The translations under genes were made by a program, and so were the position numbers. Shown piece after piece: positions 27,930-36,438 of a stretch of DNA of 64,000 nt. Numbering within the stretch: the first letter of the stretch is position 1; the number at the start of each line of letters is the position of its first letter. Location: NCBI GenBank assembly GCA_964645775.1, contig CAZYBU010000001.1:62001-126000 (forward strand), read 5' to 3'. This stretch comes from CAZYBU01 sp964645775. Its GTDB lineage: Bacteria > Spirochaetota > UBA4802 > UBA5550. Under the pieces are notes generated by a model. That model saw nothing but the letters and a program-made list of their open reading frames with translations, searched no databases and had not been told where the DNA came from.

Positions 27930-28688
27930 ATGAAACAAAGAATAACTGCTCTGGCACTGCTTGTCACCCTGGCCCTTTTACCGGCCGTTGCCCAGGATTC
28001 AGGCCGTGCCATAATGGAGAAGAGTGAAGACCTGCCGGAACCGAATACCCTGGTTAACACCAGCGTTATGGAGATACACAAGGCTGGCGAGGTTACCCAC
28101 CGGGAACTGCGCATCCGGGGTGTAAAAGAAGGAGAGAATGAAAAGATACTGCTGGAGATAACGGACCCCTACTCCATGAAGGTTCTGACGCACACGAAGG
28201 GAGACGGAGATGACCTCCAGTGGGTAAAATTGCGTAACGGAAAGGTGAAGCAGATCGCATCAAGCGACCGGAAGAATCCCTTCGAGAATTCCCATATCTT
28301 CTACGAAGATCTCCGGTCGAGGAATATTGATGACTATGAGTACAAGATCCTGGGAGAGGCCACGGTTAACAATACCGTTACCTGGCGCATCGAAGCTTTG
28401 CCTAAACCGGGAAAAAGCATCTATGATAAGGCCATATTCTACGTCATCAAGGAAGGAGAATTCCAGTATTTCGTGCTCATGGCGGATATCTATTACAAGG
28501 GCTATCTCTATAAGCGGCTCATGAACTTTGATATCAAAAAGACGCAGGGAATCATCACTCCCTACAAGGCTGTGATGTACCGTAAGGACAGTTCCGGAAA
28601 GACCCTGGGACATACCATCCTGGCCATCAAGTCAGTCCGGTACAATGCGGATGTCCCTTCCAGTATCTTCAGGAGTTCAGGTCTGTAG
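27930..28688 (+). CDS. LolA-like outer-membrane lipoprotein-sorting protein, MMPL operon
   Basis: 252 residues with a Sec signal (MKQRITALALLVTLALLPAVAQ). It has the LolA/LolB-like pattern of strands (REL-RIRGVKEGENEKILLE, DPYSMKVLTHTKGDGDDLQW, FENSHIFYEDLRSRNIDDYE, FQYFVLMADIYYKGYLYKRL) typical of the LolA-like proteins that neighbour RND/MMPL exporters. Such proteins probably carry hydrophobic cargo across the periplasm. ATG 27930 is favoured by AAGGAGAGG upstream; a start 30 bases earlier overlaps the pump gene. It is the last gene of the operon, followed by hairpins at 28735 and 28885. Confidence 0.82.
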   Translation: MKQRITALALLVTLALLPAVAQDSGRAIMEKSEDLPEPNTLVNTSVMEIHKAGEVTHRELRIRGVKEGENEKILLEITDPYSMKVLTHTKGDGDDLQWVKLRNGKVKQIASSDRKNPFENSHIFYEDLRSRNIDDYEYKILGEATVNNTVTWRIEALPKPGKSIYDKAIFYVIKEGEFQYFVLMADIYYKGYLYKRLMNFDIKKTQGIITPYKAVMYRKDSSGKTLGHTILAIKSVRYNADVPSSIFRSSGL

Positions 28689-28690
28689 TC

Positions 28691-28899
28691 CCGACGCAGT
28701 CGAGATTTCGGTCTGCGGACTCTGGAAGACAATCATCCCGAGCCGTCCGAAGGGAGGGCTCGGGATCTCATCAAAAATTGTATTCTAATGAGATTTTTCG
28801 TTCCGACAGAGTCGGAGCTCAGAATAACATCTTTTCCGCATGAACGTGTTCCCGGCAGGTTTAAGAATAGCATCTTTTCTGCATAAACGAATCCCGGCA
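28691..28899. repeat. Degenerate REP-like intergenic repeats
   Basis: The gap holds an inverted pair (28735-28744 and 28757-28766, ATCCCGAGCC and its complement), two small CCGAC/GTCGG-type palindromes (28691-28702 and 28803-28815), and two imperfect direct copies of about 36-37 bases (28821-28857 and 28864-28899) sharing AGAATA, CATCTTTTC and CCCGGCA segments. The pattern looks like dispersed genomic repeats, but copy number elsewhere cannot be seen. Confidence 0.5.
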
Positions 28900-28917
28900 A
28901 CGCCGGGATTCGTTTTT
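28885..28917. terminator. Strong hairpin terminator between convergent genes
   Basis: A perfect 14-bp stem (28885-28898 and 28902-28915) with a 3-base loop; the stem runs AAACGAATCCCGGC. The plus strand ends in five T. It overlaps the stop region of the HDOD gene and can terminate the MMPL operon on plus and, through the A-rich left arm, the HDOD gene on minus. Confidence 0.85.
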
Positions 28918-30400
28918 AAAGGTTCTTTTTAATGTGTTCGTATTTGTCCTTCAGTTTCTGGTGCAGGGCATCGAAATCCTCCTGGCTGTGAATTCCCAGG
29001 TGGTCCAGGACCAGTTCATCGGCGTAATAGTAGCTGTATTTACGATCCTCAATCCCCACGTAGAGATTTGCCAGGTAGACCACAAAAACCAGGTCATGAT
29101 GGGCGGTGTTTCCGCTATGGGGGGCGTGATGACAGCTTATGGCGTCAATGAGGTATTCAGGGAACTGCCACTTCAGGGCGACCATGCCGCCGATCTCTGA
29201 ATGGCTTATACCTATCGATATCTCTTCCATGACTGCTGAGGTCATCAGCTTGCGGTCCCGGACGATATCAGAGATCGACTTAACCAGTTCCAGATCCGTG
29301 GAAAGAAGGATGATCTTCCCCAGGTCATGGAGAAGTCCGGCCATGAAGGCGTTCTCCTGTACGGAGTTCTTTTGGGTGAAGGCCGCCAGAAAGCGTGCGT
29401 AGGCCGCGACCTTGTTGCAGTGTTCCCATATCTGCTCGTAGTGGGTGTACCGTTCGTTCATGATTTTCCGGGCGTTGGATGCCATGAGGATCGCTTTCAC
29501 GTTCTTTAGTCCGATGGTCATGACCGCGGAGGGGACACTCTCGATCCTTTTTCCGGTGATAAATCCTGCTGAGTTGGATAGTTTAATGACATCGGCCGTT
29601 ATGGCCGGATCGAGCATGATCTGTTCACTGATGGCCTCAATGGATGTGTCAGGATTGGTGCACATCTCAATCAGTTTGGTAACATGCTCCGGAAAGGTGG
29701 GGAGCCCTTCGATCTCCTGAACAATTCGACTTTTAATATCTGTCGTAATCTCCGTTGAACGCAGTTCTCTCGGGATGACCAGGCTGGTTCGGGTAACCTT
29801 GCCGTCGGTCTCAATTTTGAAATCATCAGGGTTAACTCCCATATTTTTCAGGAAGAGGATGGTAAGAACAATACCGAGTCCGGCTCCTTCCGTGTCGTCG
29901 TCGACTTCAGCGTAGGCCTCGGAGAAATCGTTGTATTGCTTTGCTTTCTCAATGCGGTACTGTACACGTTCCAGTTCCGTGGGATGGATGACCGCGTTAT
30001 TTGTGACGTGGATGACCAGTCGTTTATCGTCTGGATTAAAGCTCAGTTTGACCTGAAAATCGCTGTTTTTGAGATCCTGCTCGATGATATCGAAATCACC
30101 GATGACCTCTTCCTTGAAACGGGCCATCCCCCTTTTATAGCTTTCCGGGTCGTGTATATCATATTTTTTTTTGATAAAATAGACCCTCTTCGCATTAGCC
30201 TTAAGTGCGTTGACCAGGATCTCCCTGAGGATGGTAACAAGAGAGTTGAGGAGAAAAATATGATCCATCTTCGATAGATATCTTGCGATGATGCTGTTTA
30301 TGATCATTAAAAGCTCATGGCTGGCGAACTTGAAGCTTATGGTGACCGGTTCGTTGTTTTCTATCTTTCTGCTTATTGCTTTCCGCTTATCAGGGTTCAT
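28916..30400 (-). CDS. GHKL-ATPase-like / HDOD fusion signalling protein
   Basis: 494 residues, cytoplasmic. Residues of about 40-215 look like a histidine-kinase-type ATPase domain: an N-box-like helix (TILREILVNALKANAKRVYF) and a G-box (DDTEGAGLGIVLTILFLK). There is no phosphoacceptor His domain. Residues of about 228-425 are an HDOD domain (IVQEIEGLPTFPEHVTKLIE; LDPAITADVIKLSNSAGF; AFMAGLLHDLGKIILLS; ISHSEIGGMVALKWQFPEYL). HDOD domains are non-canonical HD regulators of motility and stress. AGGAA precedes ATG 30400 by seven bases. The gene is alone on the minus strand and divergent from the MBL gene. Its partners are unknown. Confidence 0.85.
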   Translation of the reverse strand: MNPDKRKAISRKIENNEPVTISFKFASHELLMIINSIIARYLSKMDHIFLLNSLVTILREILVNALKANAKRVYFIKKKYDIHDPESYKRGMARFKEEVIGDFDIIEQDLKNSDFQVKLSFNPDDKRLVIHVTNNAVIHPTELERVQYRIEKAKQYNDFSEAYAEVDDDTEGAGLGIVLTILFLKNMGVNPDDFKIETDGKVTRTSLVIPRELRSTEITTDIKSRIVQEIEGLPTFPEHVTKLIEMCTNPDTSIEAISEQIMLDPAITADVIKLSNSAGFITGKRIESVPSAVMTIGLKNVKAILMASNARKIMNERYTHYEQIWEHCNKVAAYARFLAAFTQKNSVQENAFMAGLLHDLGKIILLSTDLELVKSISDIVRDRKLMTSAVMEEISIGISHSEIGGMVALKWQFPEYLIDAISCHHAPHSGNTAHHDLVFVVYLANLYVGIEDRKYSYYYADELVLDHLGIHSQEDFDALHQKLKDKYEHIKKNL

Positions 30401-30503
30401 ATTTATTCCTGTGAGGGTAATAGCATGTAATACTTTATTCTATTCATCGATGTTTTTTGGTTAAGAGTCAAGAATTTTACCTTTGAACATATTAGTATAG
30501 TGA

Positions 30504-30533
30504 TTGACAGGCAGAACTTTTATGATGACTAAT
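30504..30533 (+). promoter_or_regulatory. Probable promoter of the MBL-hydrolase operon
   Basis: A perfect -35 TTGACA (30504-30509), an 18-base spacer and a -10-like ACTAAT (30528-30533), about 57 bases before the start codon of the hydrolase gene. Confidence 0.45.
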
Positions 30534-30590
30534 GCTGTAGGTAAAGATCTCCCATAGATCATACAATGATAATGCCGGGAGTACGGCCAG

Positions 30591-31550
30591 ATGCAGGTTC
30601 AACTCTGGGGAGTGCGAGGCTCCTGCCCATCTCCACTGACAAACGATGAATACCATCAAAAAATCCACTCAATCCTTGAGCGAAGTATTCAGGTAGGCCT
30701 TAAAGATCGTGACGATATTGAGCGTTTCATGGAGGAGCTTCCTGAAGAAACAAGGTATATTTACGGTGGTAACACAACCTGTGTCAGTCTGCTGTCAGAT
30801 TCAGGAAAGCAGTATATCATAGACTGCGGCACCGGTATACGGCCCCTGGGAGACAAACTTTTGAACGGTCCCCTGGGCAAGGGGGAGGGAGAACTAACAA
30901 TTTTTATGACCCATTATCATTGGGACCATATCCAGGGACTCCCCTTCTTTAAGCCTATTTATATCAGCGGTAATATTTTAAACTTTTACTCCCCCTATCG
31001 TCTTCAGGAAGAATACCTGGAGAATCAGATGAGGGCCCCCTATTTCCCGGCCACTTTCTCCGGAACTCCCTCCACAAAGACCTACACCACTTTGGATGTC
31101 AAAAACAGGCCTGCTCTGCAGATAGAAGAAGATCTGACCGTGGAGTTCTATCCCCTTAAGCACCCGGGCGGCAGTTTTGCCTATAAATTTACCCAGAATG
31201 GAAAGGTCTTTATCTTTGCCACGGACGCGGAATTCACGGGAGAGATTCTTGAGAAAATCGGCGATGATACTGATTTTTTCAGAAATGCTGACGTACTGGT
31301 CCTTGACGCTCAGTACACACTGGATGAGGCCTTCGTAAAAATCGACTGGGGCCATACCGGGTATACTATGGCTGTTAACTGCGGATTACGCTGGAAAACG
31401 AAACACCTGGTCATGACACATCACGAACCCGCCTATTCCGATCTCAACCTTAAGGAAAACCATGAGATGGCCCTGGAACACAGGAATAATAACGGCGATT
31501 CCGTTATGAAGATAACCCTGGCCCGGGAAGGAATGATTTTCGACTTATGA
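30591..31550 (+). CDS. MBL-fold metallo-hydrolase
   Basis: 319 residues, no signal peptide. The metallo-beta-lactamase fold is shown by QVQLWGVRGSCPSPLTNDEY at the start, YGGNTTCVSLL, IIDCGTGIRPLG, the metal motif THYHWDHIQGLPFF near residue 107 (HxHxDH), the central KHPGGSFAYKF, the FATDAEF aspartate and the MTHHEPAY histidine pair. Members of this subgroup include phosphodiesterase- and RNase Z-like hydrolases and are often fused to sensors. Residues of about 20-60 form an insert (KIHSILERSIQVGLKDRDDI). The substrate is not predictable. The following gene starts within its stop codon (ATGA), so the two are translationally coupled. Confidence 0.88.
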   Translation: MQVQLWGVRGSCPSPLTNDEYHQKIHSILERSIQVGLKDRDDIERFMEELPEETRYIYGGNTTCVSLLSDSGKQYIIDCGTGIRPLGDKLLNGPLGKGEGELTIFMTHYHWDHIQGLPFFKPIYISGNILNFYSPYRLQEEYLENQMRAPYFPATFSGTPSTKTYTTLDVKNRPALQIEEDLTVEFYPLKHPGGSFAYKFTQNGKVFIFATDAEFTGEILEKIGDDTDFFRNADVLVLDAQYTLDEAFVKIDWGHTGYTMAVNCGLRWKTKHLVMTHHEPAYSDLNLKENHEMALEHRNNNGDSVMKITLAREGMIFDL

Positions 31551-32341
31551 TGATTCGATGGACCTTTTCCTTGCTTGTTCTGCTACTATTGGCCGGGTTT
31601 CCCCTCTATGGCCAGAAAACAAAATCGAGCATGAATGCCGGTGAGCAGCGGTTTTCTGAGAAGGGCCTTAAGGACAACGCATATTTTTTTTATTTCATTT
31701 CGTCCTCTGTTACAAATTACGGCTCAGATGAGATAAAAAAGGTTTTTCGGGAAGCGGTGCAGAGAGATTTTCTTGCTCGTCTTCTCTATATGAAGTTCAT
31801 GTTTCATGAATCCTTCAAGGAAGTACGGAAAAGCCAGGAACTTCTCGTCGATGTCTACAGAAAGACCATCCAGCGGGAATATGTCATGAGCCAGAAGCTT
31901 TTAAATGAAGCCGCCCCCCGGGTGATTATCCAGGACGATTTCAGAAGCCGGAGTTATCTCCGTCTGGGATACAGGGACGCGGAGGAAGCCCGGATCTTTA
32001 TGGGTATGGCGGACCACTACCGTGAAAAACTCTATTCTCTCCGGTTATATAAGTATGTTCGTGCCATAAAAAAGGCCAAGCATGCCAGAAGGTACGCACT
32101 CCTTGCTCGTCTGGAAATACGCAGAAAGGAAGATGAAAAAATTCGTCCCCTTGTTGCCTCCTTCGAGAGCCTGAAAAAAAGACTCGAGGAGGCTTTCCCG
32201 GAAGAGAAGGACTATTACCTGAGAATTCACTTCGATAATTACTACAGAACACCGGAAGAGCTTTCCTTTTATGACAGGATATGGAATAAACCGAATCTTG
32301 AAGAACTGCCGGAATACGCTGAATATTCTAAGGAAGACTGA
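31547..32341 (+). CDS. Secreted helical protein of unknown family
   Basis: 264 residues. The signal sequence is MIRWTFSLLVLLLLAGFPLYGQ. The mature protein is highly helical and charged, with segments such as KKVFREAVQRDFLARLLYMK and RRYALLARLEIRRKEDEKIR, and has no Cys in the mature part. I do not recognise the family. It overlaps the MBL gene at ATGA, and the lytic transglycosylase starts one base after its stop, so it belongs to a three-gene operon. A periplasmic role is likely. Confidence 0.6.
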   Translation: MMIRWTFSLLVLLLLAGFPLYGQKTKSSMNAGEQRFSEKGLKDNAYFFYFISSSVTNYGSDEIKKVFREAVQRDFLARLLYMKFMFHESFKEVRKSQELLVDVYRKTIQREYVMSQKLLNEAAPRVIIQDDFRSRSYLRLGYRDAEEARIFMGMADHYREKLYSLRLYKYVRAIKKAKHARRYALLARLEIRRKEDEKIRPLVASFESLKKRLEEAFPEEKDYYLRIHFDNYYRTPEELSFYDRIWNKPNLEELPEYAEYSKED

Positions 32342-32342
32342 C

Positions 32343-34574
32343 ATGAGATTCCTGTTTCCTTTTTTTATGGTTTTCATTACCGCCTGTTCGGCTGAACCGG
32401 GGGGGGGACCGGAGCTTGCTCGCCTCGGGTTTTATGAAAAAAACACCCGTATCATCGAAAAACTGAGTTCCGGTGCTGAGAGAACACCGGCCGGAGAATA
32501 CAGGCTCGGACGTGCCTTTGCCGGTGAAAACAAAAACCGTCAGGCCCTTCTTCACTTTGCCCGTTCAGCCTTTGTGAACCCGGAGGAGAAGTCCCTGAAA
32601 CATTTTCCTGATCCCGTATTGCGATATCTCCGTTCATGGAACCGGCATTCTCCCTATTACGATGACGCCCTTCTTGCGATATCGCAGCTTTATTACCGCT
32701 ATGGTGAAGATGAAGCCGTGGTGGAACTCTCCGATATGATGGATAACGATGATCCCTACCTCTACGGAGCAATACGCATGATCCGGGCAAAATCCCTTAT
32801 GAGACGGGACCGGAAAGAAGAGGCCATTCGCACTCTGAGTGAACTTGTCTCTTCAGGGGAGCAGTCTCCCCGACATAATCTTCTTCGACTTCGTCTCGGT
32901 TCAGCCCTTAAGGCTGTGGGAAAAAAGAGAGAAGGGGAGGACCAGTTCTGGACCATCCTCGAGGATGATTCATCTTCATGGGAGGCGTCTATCGCTCTCA
33001 GGCAACTTGCCGGGAACAGGGAAGACCTTCCTCCCGGACGAAGGCTTCTCCTTGCCAGGGCTTCCTTTCATGCGGGTAAATTCAGCCAGGCCCGGGATAT
33101 CCTTTCCGCTCTTTACGGGGAAGGACAACGGTGCGACGTGACCGTGGAGCTTTACGTTCGAGTCCTGACGGCCGGCCGCTGGTACGGTGAAGCAACCGGG
33201 ATTATCGGAAAGACAAAAAAAATGAGAAACCGGGAATCACTTAATCTTGCCATGGCGGATGAGCATTGGAAAAGGGGACGAGAAAGCCGGGCAGCCGTTA
33301 TTTACAGGGAACAAATCCGGGGTAGCGGTAGACCGACTCTGGAGAGCCTCTACCGGTACGCTCTCTGGTCCGAGGAGAGAAAGAGAGACAACTACAGGGA
33401 ACGTTTGCGGGATGTTATAGATACATACAGGGATACAAAGGAAGCTGCGGAGTCCCTCTGGCTTCTGATACGGGATGATATCAGGAATGGCAAAGAGGAG
33501 AGAGTTATCCGTCTTACAGAAGAATATTTTAAACATTATCCCGAAGGAGAGGAGAGTGACAGGTGTCTCTACTGGCACTGGAGATACCGTCCTCTGGAGA
33601 AGAAATACGCCTACAGGTTGGTGGCCGGTTTTCCGAATTCTTCGTATACGTGGCTTTACCTATCTTCGGGACGGGCATCCCTGAAAGGCAAAGAGGGGGA
33701 CTTCTACCCCGGTGACAGGGAGATACACAATTATATTCTGAAGATCTACAGACAGGGTCAATTTAATTCCGGGGTAAACGTGCAGGATGATCGTCGTTTT
33801 ACCGGTTTTGAATATTTCCGAAATCTTGACAGGGCTCTTTTCGAGGATGGTCTTTCCGGGGAAGAAAAAAAGATCTATCGCCTGTTTGAAAGGTATTTCG
33901 CTTCGGGAGATGACGATCTGATCGGCAGGCGAATTACGTTCATTATGAATTCTGACAAGATGGATAAGGCGAGGCTTTATCGTCCCCTGGCGGCTTTGGC
34001 TGTCAAATACGGTCATTATCATCGAATGGCCCTGTATCTGATACGGACCCTTGAAGCGGATGAGATGAAGGAGAATGTTTTTTTTATGTCATCTCGTCTG
34101 GTTAACTCCTTCTATCCAAGGGCTTTCAGCTGGTGTGTCCGGGAAACGGTCAGGGAGAGAAAGATTAAACCGTCAATCCTCTACGCGGTAATGAGGGCTG
34201 AATCTCTTTTTCACCACGACGCTCTTTCTCCGGCGGGAGCCGTGGGTCTCATGCAGCTCATGCCTGCCACGGCCAGGGGCCTGGCCCGACAGATGGGCAT
34301 AAAAAGTTATGATCTTAAAAGACCGTGCACTTCGGTAAAGTTTGGAGCTCATTATCTTGACTGGCTGAGCAGGTATCTGAACGGTAATCTTGTTCGAATG
34401 ATGGCCGGGTACAACGCCGGTCCGGGGAACGCGAAAAAGTGGCTGGAAGAATACGGAAAAGATATCGGAGACGACCTCTTTGTCGAAAAGGTACCTTACG
34501 ATGAAACCCGGTATTACATGTTAAGGACACGGAAATTCCGGAAAATATATGATATTAATGCCAGGGATCACTGA
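32343..34574 (+). CDS. Lytic transglycosylase lipoprotein (SLT domain with helical repeats)
   Basis: 743 residues. The N-terminus MRFLFPFFMVFITAC is a short lipoprotein signal (Cys15). Residues of about 40-560 are TPR-like superhelical repeats as in Slt70. The C-terminal SLT domain (about residues 610-740) has the catalytic glutamate in ILYAVMRAESLFHHDALSPA, the GLMQLMPATA motif, and AGYNAGPGNAKKW, followed by PYDETRYY. It cleaves peptidoglycan glycan strands, leaving anhydro-muramic ends, in the periplasm attached to a membrane. The open frame extends 24 codons upstream within the previous gene, but ATG 32343 gives the signal. It overlaps the convergent epimerase gene by 7 bases at the 3' end. 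Confidence 0.9.
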   Translation: MRFLFPFFMVFITACSAEPGGGPELARLGFYEKNTRIIEKLSSGAERTPAGEYRLGRAFAGENKNRQALLHFARSAFVNPEEKSLKHFPDPVLRYLRSWNRHSPYYDDALLAISQLYYRYGEDEAVVELSDMMDNDDPYLYGAIRMIRAKSLMRRDRKEEAIRTLSELVSSGEQSPRHNLLRLRLGSALKAVGKKREGEDQFWTILEDDSSSWEASIALRQLAGNREDLPPGRRLLLARASFHAGKFSQARDILSALYGEGQRCDVTVELYVRVLTAGRWYGEATGIIGKTKKMRNRESLNLAMADEHWKRGRESRAAVIYREQIRGSGRPTLESLYRYALWSEERKRDNYRERLRDVIDTYRDTKEAAESLWLLIRDDIRNGKEERVIRLTEEYFKHYPEGEESDRCLYWHWRYRPLEKKYAYRLVAGFPNSSYTWLYLSSGRASLKGKEGDFYPGDREIHNYILKIYRQGQFNSGVNVQDDRRFTGFEYFRNLDRALFEDGLSGEEKKIYRLFERYFASGDDDLIGRRITFIMNSDKMDKARLYRPLAALAVKYGHYHRMALYLIRTLEADEMKENVFFMSSRLVNSFYPRAFSWCVRETVRERKIKPSILYAVMRAESLFHHDALSPAGAVGLMQLMPATARGLARQMGIKSYDLKRPCTSVKFGAHYLDWLSRYLNGNLVRMMAGYNAGPGNAKKWLEEYGKDIGDDLFVEKVPYDETRYYMLRTRKFRKIYDINARDH

Positions 34575-35524
34575 TAAAGGCTATCCTGTCCACCGGGAAT
34601 AATGGTATGAATGGCATCCTTGAATGAGGGATGCCGGAATCTAAAGCCGTATGATAAAAGTGCTTCGGGAAGGGCCTTCTGGCCTTTTAACAGAACTTCT
34701 TCTCCCATCCGACCGTAAAGAACTTGTATCAGGGTTGAGGGTATCCTGAGAAGTCGGGTTCTTCCCAGGGTCTCCCCCATAAGGCGGCTGAAGGTCATGG
34801 CGGTCACAGGATGGGGCGCTGAAAGGTTAAAAACACCTCCCTTTTCCCTCTCCAGAATGAAGCGGATGGCCCGGATAGTATCTTCAATATGTATCCAGGA
34901 AATGACCTGCTTCCCGCTTCCCATGTAGACTCCCAGGTTTTTTTGAAAAAGAGGAAGAAACCTGGGTACGATACCGTCCTCGATTCCGAGAACCACCCCA
35001 ATTCGAAGGATGGAAAGTATGATTCCTGAACGTGTAAGCGCTTCCGTGGATTCCTCCCAGAGCCGTACCACATGAGCGAGAAACCCCTTCCCGCCCGGAT
35101 CCTGTTCCGTGAAGGTGGTATCATCCGGGTGAACGCCATAGTATCCTACAGCCGAAGCCTGAATAAAATGGCGGGGAGGGTGGATGGTCTCCTCGATTGC
35201 CCGGGCAAGTGTCCGGGTTGAGTGGACCCGGCTGTCAATGATACGCTTTTTCCTGGTGCTGGTCCATCTTTTATTGCCAACGTGTTCTCCGCTCAGATTG
35301 ATACAGGCATAGGAACCTTCCAGGTACTTTCTCCAATCGCCGACGGTTTCACCGTCCCATTGGAGACAGGTACATCGATTAGTTATATTTTTTGAAAGGA
35401 AGGTCTGGCAACGGCTGGCGTCACGGCTAAGAATAATAAATTCATAGTCATCCATTATGGGAGAAGAGACCATGTGTCTTCCGATGAAACCGGTCCCTCC
35501 GGCCAGAAGTATTCGTCTTGACAT
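34568..35524 (-). CDS. TIGR01777-family NAD(P)-dependent epimerase
   Basis: 318 residues of the extended SDR fold. The Rossmann motif is ILLAGGTGFIGRHM (residues 5-18, GxxGxxG). ACINLSGEHVG and FIQASAVGYYGVHPDDT (the YYG pattern) and the C-terminal DUF1731-like end (LPEALLSYGFRFRHPSFKDA) are typical of the SulA/YfcH (TIGR01777) family. The substrate of this family is not known. It is divergent from the HEAT lipoprotein at 35563 and its 3' end overlaps the transglycosylase gene. Confidence 0.9.
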   Translation of the reverse strand: MSRRILLAGGTGFIGRHMVSSPIMDDYEFIILSRDASRCQTFLSKNITNRCTCLQWDGETVGDWRKYLEGSYACINLSGEHVGNKRWTSTRKKRIIDSRVHSTRTLARAIEETIHPPRHFIQASAVGYYGVHPDDTTFTEQDPGGKGFLAHVVRLWEESTEALTRSGIILSILRIGVVLGIEDGIVPRFLPLFQKNLGVYMGSGKQVISWIHIEDTIRAIRFILEREKGGVFNLSAPHPVTAMTFSRLMGETLGRTRLLRIPSTLIQVLYGRMGEEVLLKGQKALPEALLSYGFRFRHPSFKDAIHTIIPGGQDSLYQ

Positions 35525-35562
35525 TCCCTTTTACCGGCAGAGTCTGTAATTTTATAAGGATA

Positions 35563-36393
35563 ATGAAGTCTCAGATGAGTACCGTAAAGGAAAAAAATGT
35601 TCCTGTCTGCCTAATACTTTTAGTGCTGATTTGCGCTTTTATCCTGGGTTGTGGGAAAGGACAGTTTCGGGAAGGCTCGTCCGGAGATCTGATAAAATCC
35701 TCAGAGCTTACCGAAAAAATCAGGTCTTCAAACTGGGAAGAACGAGTGGCAGCGGCTGAATCGGCCCGTGAACATGCGATCAAGGGTGACCGCTCCCTGG
35801 CCCGGGAAGTCCTTTTTAAAGGAGTTGAAGATACCCATTCAGAAGTCGTAATCGCATCCCTTAAAGGCCTGGCTGCCCTGGGGGGAGAACCGGCCAGGAA
35901 AAAGATTCTGGAAGTGCTTGAGAACTCGAATAACAGCAATAGTATCTGGTATGCACTGAAGGCCCTTACATCCTATAAGGACGCGAAAAACATACCGGTA
36001 TTTAAACAATATCTGGATCATTCTGAATGGCTGGTGCGTGAGGCTTCCATACTCGGTATCCTTAAAGTGGATGACCTTACGAGACAGTATAAGGTCATAC
36101 CGAGCATTATTAAGGCCCTGAATGATCCTTCGAAAAGTGTTCAGATAACGGTTCTGAGGAATCTTTCGATAAAAGATGAAAAACTGTACGATGTCTTAAG
36201 GGATACGTTTCTGGGAATAGAAGAAAGGGACTATACGTACCTGAAGGTTCTTCTTGATGCCATGCGGGGATATGAACTGGATGAAAAGGTCAGAAACCGC
36301 CTGATTGACCTGTTGATGCATTCAAATCCCGACATACGCGTTCGAGCCTTCCGTGTGTTGAAAGCGGGACAGGAGACAAGGAGACAGAGGTGA
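35563..36393 (+). CDS. HEAT-repeat lipoprotein
   Basis: 276 residues. The lipoprotein signal runs NVPVCLILLVLICAFILGCG (Cys29). Residues of about 60-270 are HEAT repeats with alternating helices (EERVAAAESAREHAIKGDRS; HSEVVIASLKGLAALGGEPA; SEWLVREASILGILKVDDL; NPDIRVRAFRVLK). ATG 35563 follows an AAGGA box at short spacing; ATG 35575 is possible. It is a likely periplasmic scaffold. The terminator hairpin begins ten bases before the stop codon and includes it. Confidence 0.75.
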   Translation: MKSQMSTVKEKNVPVCLILLVLICAFILGCGKGQFREGSSGDLIKSSELTEKIRSSNWEERVAAAESAREHAIKGDRSLAREVLFKGVEDTHSEVVIASLKGLAALGGEPARKKILEVLENSNNSNSIWYALKALTSYKDAKNIPVFKQYLDHSEWLVREASILGILKVDDLTRQYKVIPSIIKALNDPSKSVQITVLRNLSIKDEKLYDVLRDTFLGIEERDYTYLKVLLDAMRGYELDEKVRNRLIDLLMHSNPDIRVRAFRVLKAGQETRRQR

Positions 36394-36406
36394 AGACCTC
36401 TGTCTC
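36381..36406. terminator. Hairpin at the end of the HEAT lipoprotein gene
   Basis: A perfect 11-bp inverted repeat (GAGACAGAGGT with its complement) and a 4-base loop; it includes the stop codon. There is no good T tract, so it may be a weak or bidirectional terminator between convergent genes. Confidence 0.6.
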
Positions 36407-36438
36407 AATCATCTAATCGAATATTAACGAATTTGCGA

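Noticed and set aside
28735..28766. CRISPR repeat or riboswitch in the 28689-28915 gap
   Set aside because: Only one inverted pair and two degenerate copies without regular spacers; no riboswitch core recognised.
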